64,000 nt of DNA from Ulvibacter algarum (lineage in GTDB: Bacteria > Bacteroidota > Bacteroidia > Flavobacteriales > Flavobacteriaceae). Positions within the stretch are counted from its first letter, which is position 1. Each line of letters opens with the position of its first letter. Below are positions 34,243 through 42,044 of this stretch, one piece after another. The stretch covers positions 930,001-994,000 of the forward strand of contig CANLBJ010000001.1 of the NCBI GenBank assembly GCA_947488905.1, in the 5' to 3' direction. A model generated the notes under the pieces. It saw only the letters and a list, made by a program, of their open reading frames with translations, was not told where the DNA came from and ran no database searches. A program made the position numbers and the translations under genes.

Positions 34243-35525
34243 GATTTAAATATGTTGCGTACTTGATAAAATATACGTTCCATTAATCTAAGATCTTCTG
34301 TTACAATCTCTGCTGTTCCAGTCATTTCTGAAATGTATGGTATTTGAATATTGTAAGACGTAACTAACTCTGCCGGTATCCCCACATTTACTAGATAAAA
34401 CCCTTCTTCATTAGGTATGGCAGACATAGATTCTACGGTTCCGTTAATCATACCATACTCCGTTTCTGGATAGTTGAGCAGTTTTATGTTTACATCTTGA
34501 CCAGGTTTTATTTTACCAGAATTGCGAATAGGTGCTTTAATTTTTGCCATATAATTATGGCTTTCTTCTGGTACAATGGTGAATAGAAGATCTCCTTGAT
34601 TTACTTTCTGTTTACTATTCCAGATGTTTAGAAAAGAAATGCGACCGTCAATTTCAGATTTTAAAATGTATTTTAATTCCCAAGCAGCTATTTCTTGTTT
34701 TAGACTAGCGAAAGATTGGATTACTTTTTTTGAGAGTTGTGTTTCTGCAATCTGGTTGTTTATTTTGTTTTCTTTTGAATTTTGATTGATATCGTTTAAT
34801 GCTTGGTTAAGCTGAGAGAAAGATAGATCTAGATTTTTTAGATTTTTTTCAGTTTCTAAAAATTGTTGTTTCTTACTTTCAAATTCGTTTTGTGAGATGA
34901 CTCCTTTTTTAAAGAGAGCTTCATTACGTTGGTATTCATTCTGTGCGAGTTCGAATTTCTGTTGGTCCAGTTTTTTCTGGTTTTCTAACGATTTTTTACG
35001 CATTAAAATTTCCGAAGCTGATAGTCTACTTCCTCTAGCTTTGTTAGCATATGGGTTTAAAGATTGATTAAGCGTGTACTCTGTATAATCCTTCTCAAAA
35101 AGTGCATAACTAGTTGCTATAGTGCCTAGTTGTAATAAAGGCATTTTGTCTACAGGGAACTCAAAAGGGTCATTCTGGATATTAATTGTATCCATAATAG
35201 CTTTGAGCATTAATATATCACTAAGCTTAGCAGTGTTTTGCATCATAGAGATTATCTCGCCAGTACGCAATTTTTGATTATTCACAACAAGTAGCGTGTC
35301 TACTTTACCAGTGCTAGGAGCGTAGAGCTTTTGAGGAGGTGTTTGTGAAGTGATGGTGGCATCTGTAGATATGATATCTGGATATCTAATAAACCATGTA
35401 AAAATGATAAACAAGACCATAAGTCCCAGGATGATTGTGTTCCCCCACAGTATCATCCAATGCGGGACTTTGGTCAAGATATCTTGAATTTCTTCGTTGC
35501 GTAAATGTTGATTATTGTTTGGCAT
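34239..35525 (-). CDS. HlyD-family adaptor for the peptide exporter
   Basis: A 428-residue membrane-fusion protein bridging the inner-membrane exporter to an outer-membrane channel. One span lies near 25-47 (WGNTIILGLMVLFIIFTWFI). A biotinyl-lipoyl-like segment (APSTGKVDTLLVVNNQKLRT) leads into a long coiled coil (about 165-280, rich in KLDQQKFELAQNEYQRNEAL). The second half-motif lies near 285-320 and a beta-barrel end follows. It starts one base before the exporter stop, so the two are co-transcribed. No TolC gene is present nearby. A dispersed motif copy is read as ASEI. Confidence 0.9.
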   Translation of the reverse strand: MPNNNQHLRNEEIQDILTKVPHWMILWGNTIILGLMVLFIIFTWFIRYPDIISTDATITSQTPPQKLYAPSTGKVDTLLVVNNQKLRTGEIISMMQNTAKLSDILMLKAIMDTINIQNDPFEFPVDKMPLLQLGTIATSYALFEKDYTEYTLNQSLNPYANKARGSRLSASEILMRKKSLENQKKLDQQKFELAQNEYQRNEALFKKGVISQNEFESKKQQFLETEKNLKNLDLSFSQLNQALNDINQNSKENKINNQIAETQLSKKVIQSFASLKQEIAAWELKYILKSEIDGRISFLNIWNSKQKVNQGDLLFTIVPEESHNYMAKIKAPIRNSGKIKPGQDVNIKLLNYPETEYGMINGTVESMSAIPNEEGFYLVNVGIPAELVTSYNIQIPYISEMTGTAEIVTEDLRLMERIFYQVRNIFKS

Positions 35526-35526
35526 A

Positions 35527-37713
35527 TTAGCTGGCGAGTTCTAATTGGTTCTTAACTAGTTCGAAATAATTACCACGTTTAGCAACTAACTCTGTATGTG
35601 TTCCTTTTTCTACGATACTTCCTTTTTCAAGTACAACAATTTGATCTGCATTTTTAACGGTACTGAGTCTATGTGCAATGACAACGACCGTTTTGTGTTC
35701 AAAAAAATCATTAAGATTTTGCATAATGACTTTTTCATTATTGGTGTCTAATGCAGAGGTTGCTTCATCAAAAAACAAAAAAGAGGGATTTTTATATACG
35801 GCTCTTGCTATTAATAATCGCTGTTTTTGTCCTGTAGATAGTCCTGTTCCTTCGAGACCTATATTTGTATTGAGACCAAGCGGAAGATCATCTATATATT
35901 CTTTAATATTTGCAACAAATATGGCGTGCTCTAATCGCTCCATATCAATAGAGTCTTCACCTATGGCAATATTATTTGCAATAGTGTCATTAAAAATATA
36001 ACCCTCCTGCATGACTACGCCACAGGCATTTCTCCAAGCTTTATTTGCGATTGTTTTTAAATCATTGTTTCCTAATTTTATGGTGCCTTCTAGTGGGTTG
36101 TAAAACTTTAAAAGCAGTTTCATTAATGTTGTTTTACCACTACCGCTAGTACCTACTATGGCGGTAATTTTATTTGCAGGAATATTTAATGTTAGGTCTT
36201 TTAATACTAGGTTAAATGCTCCAGTATATCTAAAATCTACATTATTAAGCGATATGTCTTTATCAGTTTGTACTCGCAGCGTTGTGTTGCCCTCTGCACT
36301 ATCCTCATCTTCTTTGTTATGTATTTCTCCTAATCTTTCTAGTGAAATACGAGCATCTTGAAGCTCTCTTACAAAACTTATAAACTGTTGGATAGGAGAG
36401 TTAAGCTGCCCAATAATGTATGATATAGCTAGCATCATACCTAGAGTAATACTGCCGTCTATTACAAGTTTTGCCGAGAATACGGTAATAAGAATGTTTT
36501 TAAGTTCATTAATAAGGCTAGATCCTACACTTTGGTATTGTTCTAGTGCCAGGTTTTTCATGGATATTTTAAAAAGGCGTGCTTGCACGTGTTCCCATTG
36601 CCATCTCTTTTGTTTTTCTGCATTATGCAGTTTGATTTCCTGCATCCCGTTAATCATTTCTATCACCTTACTTTGCTCATTACTAGTTTGAGTAAAACGC
36701 TTGTAGTCCAGTACTTTTCTTTTTTTTAGAAATATTAAAATCCAAGAAAAATAGAGTATGCTCCCTACAAGGAAAATGAAAAATATTTGCAGACTATAGT
36801 AAGCCAACACTAAGCTGAATACTAAGAAGTTTATTGCTGAAAATAGCACTGATAAAGATGAGGTGGTTAGAATACGCTCAATACGACTGTGATCATTAAT
36901 GCGCTGCATGATATCACCAGTCATCTTTGTGTCAAAAAATGCGATGGGTAGACTCATCAATTTTATAAAAAAATCTGATATGATTGAGATGTTTATACGG
37001 GTACTTAAATGAAGCAAGATCCAACTTCTAACAACCTCAATAATACTGCGTCCTAGAAACAAAGCAACTTGTGCAAAGAGAATTAAGTATACAAAATTGA
37101 TGTCTTGATTTTTGATACCTACATCTACAACACTCTGGGTTAGAAAAGGGACTACCAGTTGCAGTAAACTACCAGCAAGTAATCCTACAATAAGCTGAAC
37201 TATAAATTTTTTGTATTTAAATACGTATTGAAACAAGTATTTAAACCCAAAGACATTATCATCCTCGTCTAGTGACTTATAGTTATTAAATTTTGGTGTT
37301 GGTTCTATAAGAAGAGCGATACCGTTTTCTTCTTCTTTAGTAGCATTTTTACCTATCCATCTATCTAGAAATTCCCGTTCTGTATAGGTGATTAAACCGT
37401 GTGCAGGGTCAGAAATATAATAGGTGCCTTTTTTAATTTTGTAAAGCACCACATAGTGATCATTACTCCAGTGTAGAATACACGGAATATCTGCCTTTTG
37501 TAGCGTACGTGCAGATAATTTTACACCTAATGTGCGAAAACCAATCTTCTCTGCGGTATCGCTAAGGGCAAGTAGTGAACTCCCCTCTCGGGTAGTTTCG
37601 CTTAAACGGCGCAACTCTGGTAACGATAGATTTTTTCCAAAATGCTTGGCGACAATCTTAAGACAGGTAGGGCCGCAGTCTTTGCTGTCGGGCTGTGTGA
37701 AATGGGGGAACAT
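35527..37713 (-). CDS. C39-peptidase ABC exporter for double-glycine leader peptides
   Basis: A 728-residue PCAT-type transporter that cuts leaders after GG and exports the core peptide. The N-terminal C39 peptidase has catalytic C13 (KDCGPTCL), H86 (NDHYVVLY) and D102 (SDPAHG). The membrane domain runs at about 165-460 with six spans. The ATPase has Walker A VGTSGSGKTTLMKLL (about 520), a signature altered from LSGGQ to LSTGQKQR, Walker B FLFFDEATSALD and H-loop IAHRLST. All key residues are present, so it should be active. Three GG-leader peptide genes lie just upstream on the same strand. Confidence 0.95.
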   Translation of the reverse strand: MFPHFTQPDSKDCGPTCLKIVAKHFGKNLSLPELRRLSETTREGSSLLALSDTAEKIGFRTLGVKLSARTLQKADIPCILHWSNDHYVVLYKIKKGTYYISDPAHGLITYTEREFLDRWIGKNATKEEENGIALLIEPTPKFNNYKSLDEDDNVFGFKYLFQYVFKYKKFIVQLIVGLLAGSLLQLVVPFLTQSVVDVGIKNQDINFVYLILFAQVALFLGRSIIEVVRSWILLHLSTRINISIISDFFIKLMSLPIAFFDTKMTGDIMQRINDHSRIERILTTSSLSVLFSAINFLVFSLVLAYYSLQIFFIFLVGSILYFSWILIFLKKRKVLDYKRFTQTSNEQSKVIEMINGMQEIKLHNAEKQKRWQWEHVQARLFKISMKNLALEQYQSVGSSLINELKNILITVFSAKLVIDGSITLGMMLAISYIIGQLNSPIQQFISFVRELQDARISLERLGEIHNKEDEDSAEGNTTLRVQTDKDISLNNVDFRYTGAFNLVLKDLTLNIPANKITAIVGTSGSGKTTLMKLLLKFYNPLEGTIKLGNNDLKTIANKAWRNACGVVMQEGYIFNDTIANNIAIGEDSIDMERLEHAIFVANIKEYIDDLPLGLNTNIGLEGTGLSTGQKQRLLIARAVYKNPSFLFFDEATSALDTNNEKVIMQNLNDFFEHKTVVVIAHRLSTVKNADQIVVLEKGSIVEKGTHTELVAKRGNYFELVKNQLELAS

Positions 37714-37770
37714 TTTTACTTAGTTTTAAGAGTAAATGTTGAGGCGTTTTAAGGCCCCAACATTTTTAAA

Positions 37771-37950
37771 TTAATAACAATTAGGATGTGGAGCTACTTC
37801 ACAGCCATAAGGTGTACAGCAATATCCATCGGCACAAGATCGAAAGCTAGGTTTAGGGCAATTACCCACTCGTCCCCCACCATTAATAGTTTGTAATTCT
37901 TTTTTACTCATTTCTTGAGCTCCGTTTAATTTTAAGATGTTTTTTAACAT
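37771..37950 (-). CDS. GG-leader cysteine-rich peptide 1 (knottin-like core)
   Basis: A 59-residue precursor. The 26-residue leader ends MSKKELQTINGGG and is identical in all three peptides here. Cleavage after GG would free a core beginning GRVGNCPKPS or RVGNCPKPS. The core has six cysteines in the order C-x7-C-x4-CC-x4-C-x7-C, the C-C-CC-C-C arrangement of inhibitor-cystine-knot peptides. It ends HPNCY. It is the gene nearest the C39 exporter. Function (toxin, signal or inhibitor) is inferred only from the class. No known bacteriocin motif such as YGNG is present. Confidence 0.85.
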   Translation of the reverse strand: MLKNILKLNGAQEMSKKELQTINGGGRVGNCPKPSFRSCADGYCCTPYGCEVAPHPNCY

Positions 37951-38020
37951 GATATAAATATTTAAAAATTTGTGTTTTCAAGATCATTTAGAGACAGTCT
38001 TGAGTTCTGTCTTTTTTTTG
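37873..38020. repeat. Leader plus 5' UTR repeat, copy 1
   Basis: About 140 bp covering the leader codons and the upstream region to TTAGAGACAGTCTTGAG. It recurs near 38138-38282 and 38480-38620 almost without change, whereas the core codons differ completely. This gives a swappable-cassette layout. Confidence 0.88.
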
Positions 38021-38030
38021 TGATAAATAA

Positions 38031-38213
38031 TTAGCAATTTAATGAAGGGTCTAGACCGTAATCACATCTTCCATGACAGCATTTTGCTCCTCCATTTCCG
38101 CAAGGTGTTCCATCTGGTCTCCCCTTGCAGTTTAGTCCCCCACCATTAATAGTTTGTAATTCTTTTTTACTCATTTCTTGAGCTCCGTTTAATTTTAAGA
38201 TGTTTTTTAACAT
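38031..38213 (-). CDS. GG-leader cysteine-rich peptide 2 (knottin-like core)
   Basis: A 60-residue precursor with the same 26-residue leader. The core LNCKGRPDGTPCGNGGAKCC, continuing HGRCDYGLDPSLNC, carries six cysteines spaced C-x8-C-x6-CC-x3-C-x9-C, again the cystine-knot order C-C-CC-C-C with loop lengths near those of small animal and plant knottins. Apart from the cysteines and glycines it does not resemble core 1. It is preceded by the repeated 5' UTR block. Confidence 0.87.
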   Translation of the reverse strand: MLKNILKLNGAQEMSKKELQTINGGGLNCKGRPDGTPCGNGGAKCCHGRCDYGLDPSLNC

Positions 38214-38282
38214 GATATAAATATTTAAAAATTTGTGTTTTCAAGATCATTTAGAGACGGTCTTAGTGTCTGCCTTATTTTG
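38138..38282. repeat. Leader plus 5' UTR repeat, copy 2
   Basis: Second copy of the block described at 37873-38020. It diverges in its outer end (GAGACGGTCTTAGTGTCTGCC). Confidence 0.85.
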
Positions 38283-38363
38283 TAACAATCTTGAGACAGT
38301 TAAGGCTGAAGGCCTTGCTGTTCAAGTTTATTAAATAGGGATGTTTTAATTATGATTAATATG

Positions 38364-38555
38364 TTACAACTTTATATTGTTGCTATTGTCAAGGCAACCC
38401 CAACATTGATCAACTTCATTATAAACAGTTTGACATCCTTCTGTTGCACCTACACATATTAATACAGATGCCCAAACACCCCCACCATTAATAGTTTGTA
38501 ATTCTTTTTTACTCATTTCTTGAGCTCCGTTTAATTTTAAGATGTTTTTTAACAT
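38364..38555 (-). CDS. GG-leader peptide 3 (four-cysteine core)
   Basis: A 63-residue precursor with the identical leader. The core starts VWASVLICVGATEGC and has only four cysteines, ending in a CWGC pair, with a more hydrophobic beginning and an NNIKL tail. It is a different scaffold from cores 1 and 2, but the shared leader says it uses the same exporter. It is the first peptide gene after the VKOR-thioredoxin gene. Confidence 0.83.
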   Translation of the reverse strand: MLKNILKLNGAQEMSKKELQTINGGGVWASVLICVGATEGCQTVYNEVDQCWGCLDNSNNIKL

Positions 38556-38620
38556 GATATAAATATTTAAAAATTTGTGTTTTCAAGATCATTTAGAGAC
38601 AGTCTTGAGTTCTGTCTTTC
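38480..38620. repeat. Leader plus 5' UTR repeat, copy 3
   Basis: Third copy of the leader and upstream block, extending to GAGACAGTCTTGAGTTCTGTCT. It is nearly identical to copy 1 also in its outer part. Confidence 0.87.
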
Positions 38621-38638
38621 TTCCGCGAAAAAGTGTTT

Positions 38639-40258
38639 TTATGAAGCTATTCTTGCTTCGTGATTTGTTATACTATTTTTTTTATTTTCAATAAGCTCTT
38701 CTACAAAGTAGAGTAGCTCATCTCTCTTGTATTGTTTAGGAAAAGCATAAACACCTACATAAAAAGCTGGAGTAAAATTGACTTTATTGTCTATACACCA
38801 CTTCATTTGTGCATCCATCACTTCGTCAAATTTTTTATTAGTTTTAATTTCTGTTTGCTGTATCCAATCTTTTATTGAGGCTGTTGGACTATATAAATGA
38901 TGCAGTAATTGTAATGTAGCTTCCTGCCCTTCTGTGTGATATGTATGTAATAGCTGCGATACTATTTTATATAATTCTTGTTCTGGTGCTGCAGTGTCTA
39001 CCATAAAGCGTAGGTTAATCTTTATAGTAGCATTGCCTTGTTTTAATATTTTTGTAATAGCTGCGTGAGCATCTTTACAGTAAAAGCATAAAGGGCTTGT
39101 GACTAAGGTTAATTCTAGAGGGGCGTTTTTGTTTCCGAGTACTATTTCATTATTTATTTTTTTTAATTCATTTAAAGTGTCTCCTTTTAAAAGCAAAGTA
39201 TTAAATACATTAAAATCTCTTTTTAATTTTGTGTTTTCTACATTTTGAGCAGTGAGTGTCTTGTTAGCTTTTATTATAGGTTTTATAGCAACCCAGATAA
39301 TAATTATTGTAGTTAGTGCAATTGCTGTAACTATTAGTGGAGTAACGGTGATGCTTATTTCTGAAATATTCTCGAATGTAAAAACGCCAATAACCTGTAA
39401 AAGCAGCACGCCAGAAACACCCAAACATAGCGGGCACCATTTTTTAATGACCATTGCTTGGTAGTAGATTGCGTAAAAAACTATTGGTATACTAGCTAAA
39501 GACAACACTACAATTAAACCAAGATTATCTAAACCTTTAAAAGCAAACGACAATAAAATGAATACATAGCTAGAAAAAGTTACTAAGCTTAGATCACTCA
39601 ATTTAAAGAGCCCAAAAAGTGTAGCTCCTTTAGATTGGAGTACAGCATCACAACTAGTTTTATCGCTCAAATTGCAAAACTTATTTGTAGCACTAGACTG
39701 CATACCTAAATCTTGCTTGATTAAAAGCACGCTAAAAATTAAGCCAATAACACTCAGAGTTAAGTGCCAAGAGGCAAAAAGAGATGACTCATTAAAAAAC
39801 CAAGCCATTACGGCTATTGCCATAAAAATAGAAACATAAGGTATTGCCTTTGATAGAATAGTGTCTTTTGTCTCAAAAACATTCTCATCTTTTTCAATGG
39901 CAATGATGATACCGTTCCATTGTTTAATAAAATCAATAGGGCTTAGGTCTTTTGATTTTCCTTTTTGCCCTTCAATTTTTAATTTGCTTTTAGATTGTTG
40001 AACAAAAACAACAGCTTCGCCATTGTCAGATTTTGTAACTGCAATAAATTGTTCAGGAAGTTGACTAAGCAATTCTTGAGAAGGTGTAAGTCTAACTGCT
40101 ACATTAGGAATATTGAAGTGTTCTAATACTCCCGTTATGGCGTGTAAGCTAGGGTAAGAAGGATGACTTGTAAGTTGTAGTTCTAACTCTTCTTGATTAA
40201 TACTAATGTTGTTTTTTACAAGTAGCTTTTTTAGTATAAGGTATAAATTGTCTTTCAT
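38639..40258 (-). CDS. VKOR-thioredoxin fusion with N-terminal degenerate C39-like domain
   Basis: A 539-residue membrane oxidoreductase. Residues 1-125 resemble a C39 peptidase (SHPSYPSLHAITGVLEHFNI) but lack the catalytic Cys and have EAVVFV where the exporter has DHYVVL, so this part may only bind leaders. The VKOR domain spans about 140-325 with the quinone-side CPLC (C275, C278) and the relay pair C195/C203. A periplasmic thioredoxin-like domain (about 370-525) has CFYC (C391, C394). Such fusions make disulfides and pass electrons to quinones. Beside cysteine-rich exported peptides, it is the likely folding enzyme. Confidence 0.9.
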   Translation of the reverse strand: MKDNLYLILKKLLVKNNISINQEELELQLTSHPSYPSLHAITGVLEHFNIPNVAVRLTPSQELLSQLPEQFIAVTKSDNGEAVVFVQQSKSKLKIEGQKGKSKDLSPIDFIKQWNGIIIAIEKDENVFETKDTILSKAIPYVSIFMAIAVMAWFFNESSLFASWHLTLSVIGLIFSVLLIKQDLGMQSSATNKFCNLSDKTSCDAVLQSKGATLFGLFKLSDLSLVTFSSYVFILLSFAFKGLDNLGLIVVLSLASIPIVFYAIYYQAMVIKKWCPLCLGVSGVLLLQVIGVFTFENISEISITVTPLIVTAIALTTIIIIWVAIKPIIKANKTLTAQNVENTKLKRDFNVFNTLLLKGDTLNELKKINNEIVLGNKNAPLELTLVTSPLCFYCKDAHAAITKILKQGNATIKINLRFMVDTAAPEQELYKIVSQLLHTYHTEGQEATLQLLHHLYSPTASIKDWIQQTEIKTNKKFDEVMDAQMKWCIDNKVNFTPAFYVGVYAFPKQYKRDELLYFVEELIENKKNSITNHEARIAS

Positions 40259-40259
40259 T

Positions 40260-40330
40260 GCCTTGTGTTTTTGTGGGAGAAACTCTAATTATACCCTAAA
40301 GGTGCAGCGTTTTTAGAGTAGATACAAGGC
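40260..40330 (-). promoter_or_regulatory. Nested inverted repeats just upstream of the VKOR-thioredoxin gene
   Basis: Outer arms GCCTTGT (40260-40266) and ACAAGGC (40324-40330) enclose inner arms ACTCTAA (40282-40288) and TTAGAGT (40313-40319). They begin one base upstream of the start codon. This could be an operator or a structured leader; no T tract follows. Confidence 0.4.
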
Positions 40331-40387
40331 AGAATGTATAGTCGTAGTGTTCTAATTCATATTCGATAGATATTTAAGTATTGTCCA

Positions 40388-40423
40388 TAAAAAAGCCCGT
40401 TTCAATCTTGATTGAAACGGGCT
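40388..40423 (-). terminator. Terminator of the lipoprotein gene at 40444
   Basis: A perfect 14-bp stem (40394-40407 with 40410-40423) with a T tract on the minus strand. It separates the regulator/lipoprotein block from the peptide cluster. Confidence 0.92.
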
Positions 40424-40443
40424 AATAAGTAATGATGGTAAAT

Positions 40444-41184
40444 TTATAAATCTAAGAAATCTGTAAAGTCTATATTAGAATATTCTGCGTAACCGCAATT
40501 TGGGTTAAGAAAGCCTCTATATGGTCTAGCGATGACTATGTTATTATTATTGTTCACATAATTTAAATTTACATTTGGGTAAATGTTTGTTGTGTTTGGG
40601 TCATTTGACGGTTCATTTCCTTGCAGTAGCTTAACACCTTGATTATTGTTTGCATTAGTTATTGGGTGTCCAGTAGAAGTTAATTCATTACTTGTAAAAA
40701 AGTTTAAACCACGGGGAAAATATAATTCTACACAATTGTCGTTAAGTATATATTTTAAAAATTTTTGCTCTTCAGACATAGATCCTGGAGGTGTTATTGG
40801 AGGTGGGTTGGGTCTCGTTTCTCCGTATTCAGGATGCCCATTTCCAATGTAGATAGTGAGTTGGGTGTAAAAACTATGGTAGAAATCAGACTCTTCATTA
40901 TTAAATAAGTTGATTAATGTTAATGAATTTTTGCCATTTTGTAGTTTCCCTTGAACCTCAGATCTAGCAGCAGTATTATCTTTTAAAACCTTCGAAGCTA
41001 GAAACGCTGTCCATCTAAGATTGATCTCAAGAATTTCTTGATTGGTGTATTCAGGTATTGGGTCATTTGCTCTATCAATGGTCGTTGCTTTAAAGTCGGC
41101 ATTCAACTCTAATTGTATTTCCTCTTTTTGACAAGAACTTAGGCAAATAACAATAGTAAATAATAATAGGATTGTTTTTTTCAT
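40444..41184 (-). CDS. Lipoprotein of unknown function beside the LytTR regulator
   Basis: A 246-residue lipoprotein (lipobox CLSSC near 18, then QKEE). The mature part is rich in Asn and Pro (a NPPPITPPGSM linker near 130) and ends in NPNCGYAEYSNIDFTDFLDL. No family is recognised. It lies downstream of the two-component genes on the same strand, 116 bases after the regulator stop, and that gap holds a weak LytTR-like direct repeat, so it may be a target of the regulator. Confidence 0.7.
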   Translation of the reverse strand: MKKTILLLFTIVICLSSCQKEEIQLELNADFKATTIDRANDPIPEYTNQEILEINLRWTAFLASKVLKDNTAARSEVQGKLQNGKNSLTLINLFNNEESDFYHSFYTQLTIYIGNGHPEYGETRPNPPPITPPGSMSEEQKFLKYILNDNCVELYFPRGLNFFTSNELTSTGHPITNANNNQGVKLLQGNEPSNDPNTTNIYPNVNLNYVNNNNNIVIARPYRGFLNPNCGYAEYSNIDFTDFLDL

Positions 41185-41270
41185 AATAGGTTTGTGTAAT
41201 TTTTGACCAAAATATAAATTATATACTTAATTTAATAAGTAATTGTATAATCGCACATGTTTGGTTCAAA

Positions 41271-41300
41271 TACGTTTGATAAAGATTCAAATGCGTATTT
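41271..41300 (-). promoter_or_regulatory. Possible LytTR direct repeat upstream of the lipoprotein gene
   Basis: TACGTTTGA (41271-41279) matches 8 of 9 positions of the LytTR half-site; TGCGTATTT follows exactly 21 bases on (41292-41300) but fits less well. The flanking TTCAAATACG/TTCAAATGCG repeat has the same 21-base period. It lies about 90-115 bases upstream of the lipoprotein ATG. Confidence 0.45.
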
Positions 41301-42044
41301 TTAATTAAAAACCTTTTCTAAGGTATAATCTTTCCTTCTACTAGAAACAGGAACTTTGTATTCTCCATTAAGAATTAATATTCCAGATTTATTATATTTT
41401 AAAACGTGACTCTTATTTATAATATAAGATTGGTGACAGCGAATAAATACTTGTGGTGAAAGTATTTCTTCAATCAGTTTTAATGGTTTTGATATGAGTA
41501 TTTTTTCGTTTTTGAGTGTGTAAAAAGTAGTATAATTACCATCAGATTTACAGTAGATTATATCTTTTTCGTAAACGACATAAACTGTGTCTGAAGTTTT
41601 TAAGATTACTCTTTTTTCTTTAACACCTTCAAAAAAATCTTGAGAAACCTCAATAAGTTTTTCAATATTAGGGTTTTTCTCGGTTAACTTTATAGCTTTT
41701 TCTATTGCCTCAATAAATTCATCTTCGTCAATAGGTTTTAAAATATAATCAAGAGCACCAACCTTGATTGCTTTGATAGCATTATTGTCAAAACCAGTTA
41801 TAAAAATAACATTTATATTTTTGTTATTTACAGCAGATAATATATCAAAACCGGTACCATCTCCTAGGTGTACATCAAGTAACACCAAATCAGGTTGAGT
41901 TTCATTTATTAACTTAATGCCGCTAACAACACTATCTGCTGTGCCTATTATTTCAAGTTTATTAACAAATAAATTTGAAGCCAGGTCTTTGATATGACTT
42001 CTTACATAGGGTTCATCGTCAATAATAATGGTTTTAATTTTCAT
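41301..42044 (-). CDS. LytTR-family response regulator
   Basis: 247 residues. The receiver domain (1-120) has D9/D10, phospho-acceptor D57 (LVLLDVHLGDG) and K107-like KP in YILKPIDEDEF. The LytTR DNA-binding domain occupies about 145-245 (VYVVYEKDIIYCKSDGNYTT, FIRCHQSYIINKSHVL). It overlaps the upstream kinase gene by 11 bases, so the two are translated together. LytTR proteins bind paired 9-bp repeats 21 bases apart; such repeats occur just downstream and also upstream of three secreted-protein genes at 5.5-7.1 kb. Confidence 0.93.
   Translation of the reverse strand: MKIKTIIIDDEPYVRSHIKDLASNLFVNKLEIIGTADSVVSGIKLINETQPDLVLLDVHLGDGTGFDILSAVNNKNINVIFITGFDNNAIKAIKVGALDYILKPIDEDEFIEAIEKAIKLTEKNPNIEKLIEVSQDFFEGVKEKRVILKTSDTVYVVYEKDIIYCKSDGNYTTFYTLKNEKILISKPLKLIEEILSPQVFIRCHQSYIINKSHVLKYNKSGILILNGEYKVPVSSRRKDYTLEKVFN

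Noticed and set aside
37981-38020. AGACAG / CTGTCT hairpin with T tract on the + strand upstream of peptide 1 as a terminator
   Set aside because: No + strand gene ends there; it is part of the repeated 5' UTR block and is not kept in copy 2.
37873-38620. The three leader repeats as a CRISPR array
   Set aside because: The repeats are about 140 bp and contain a start codon and leader; the spacers are coding and of unequal length.
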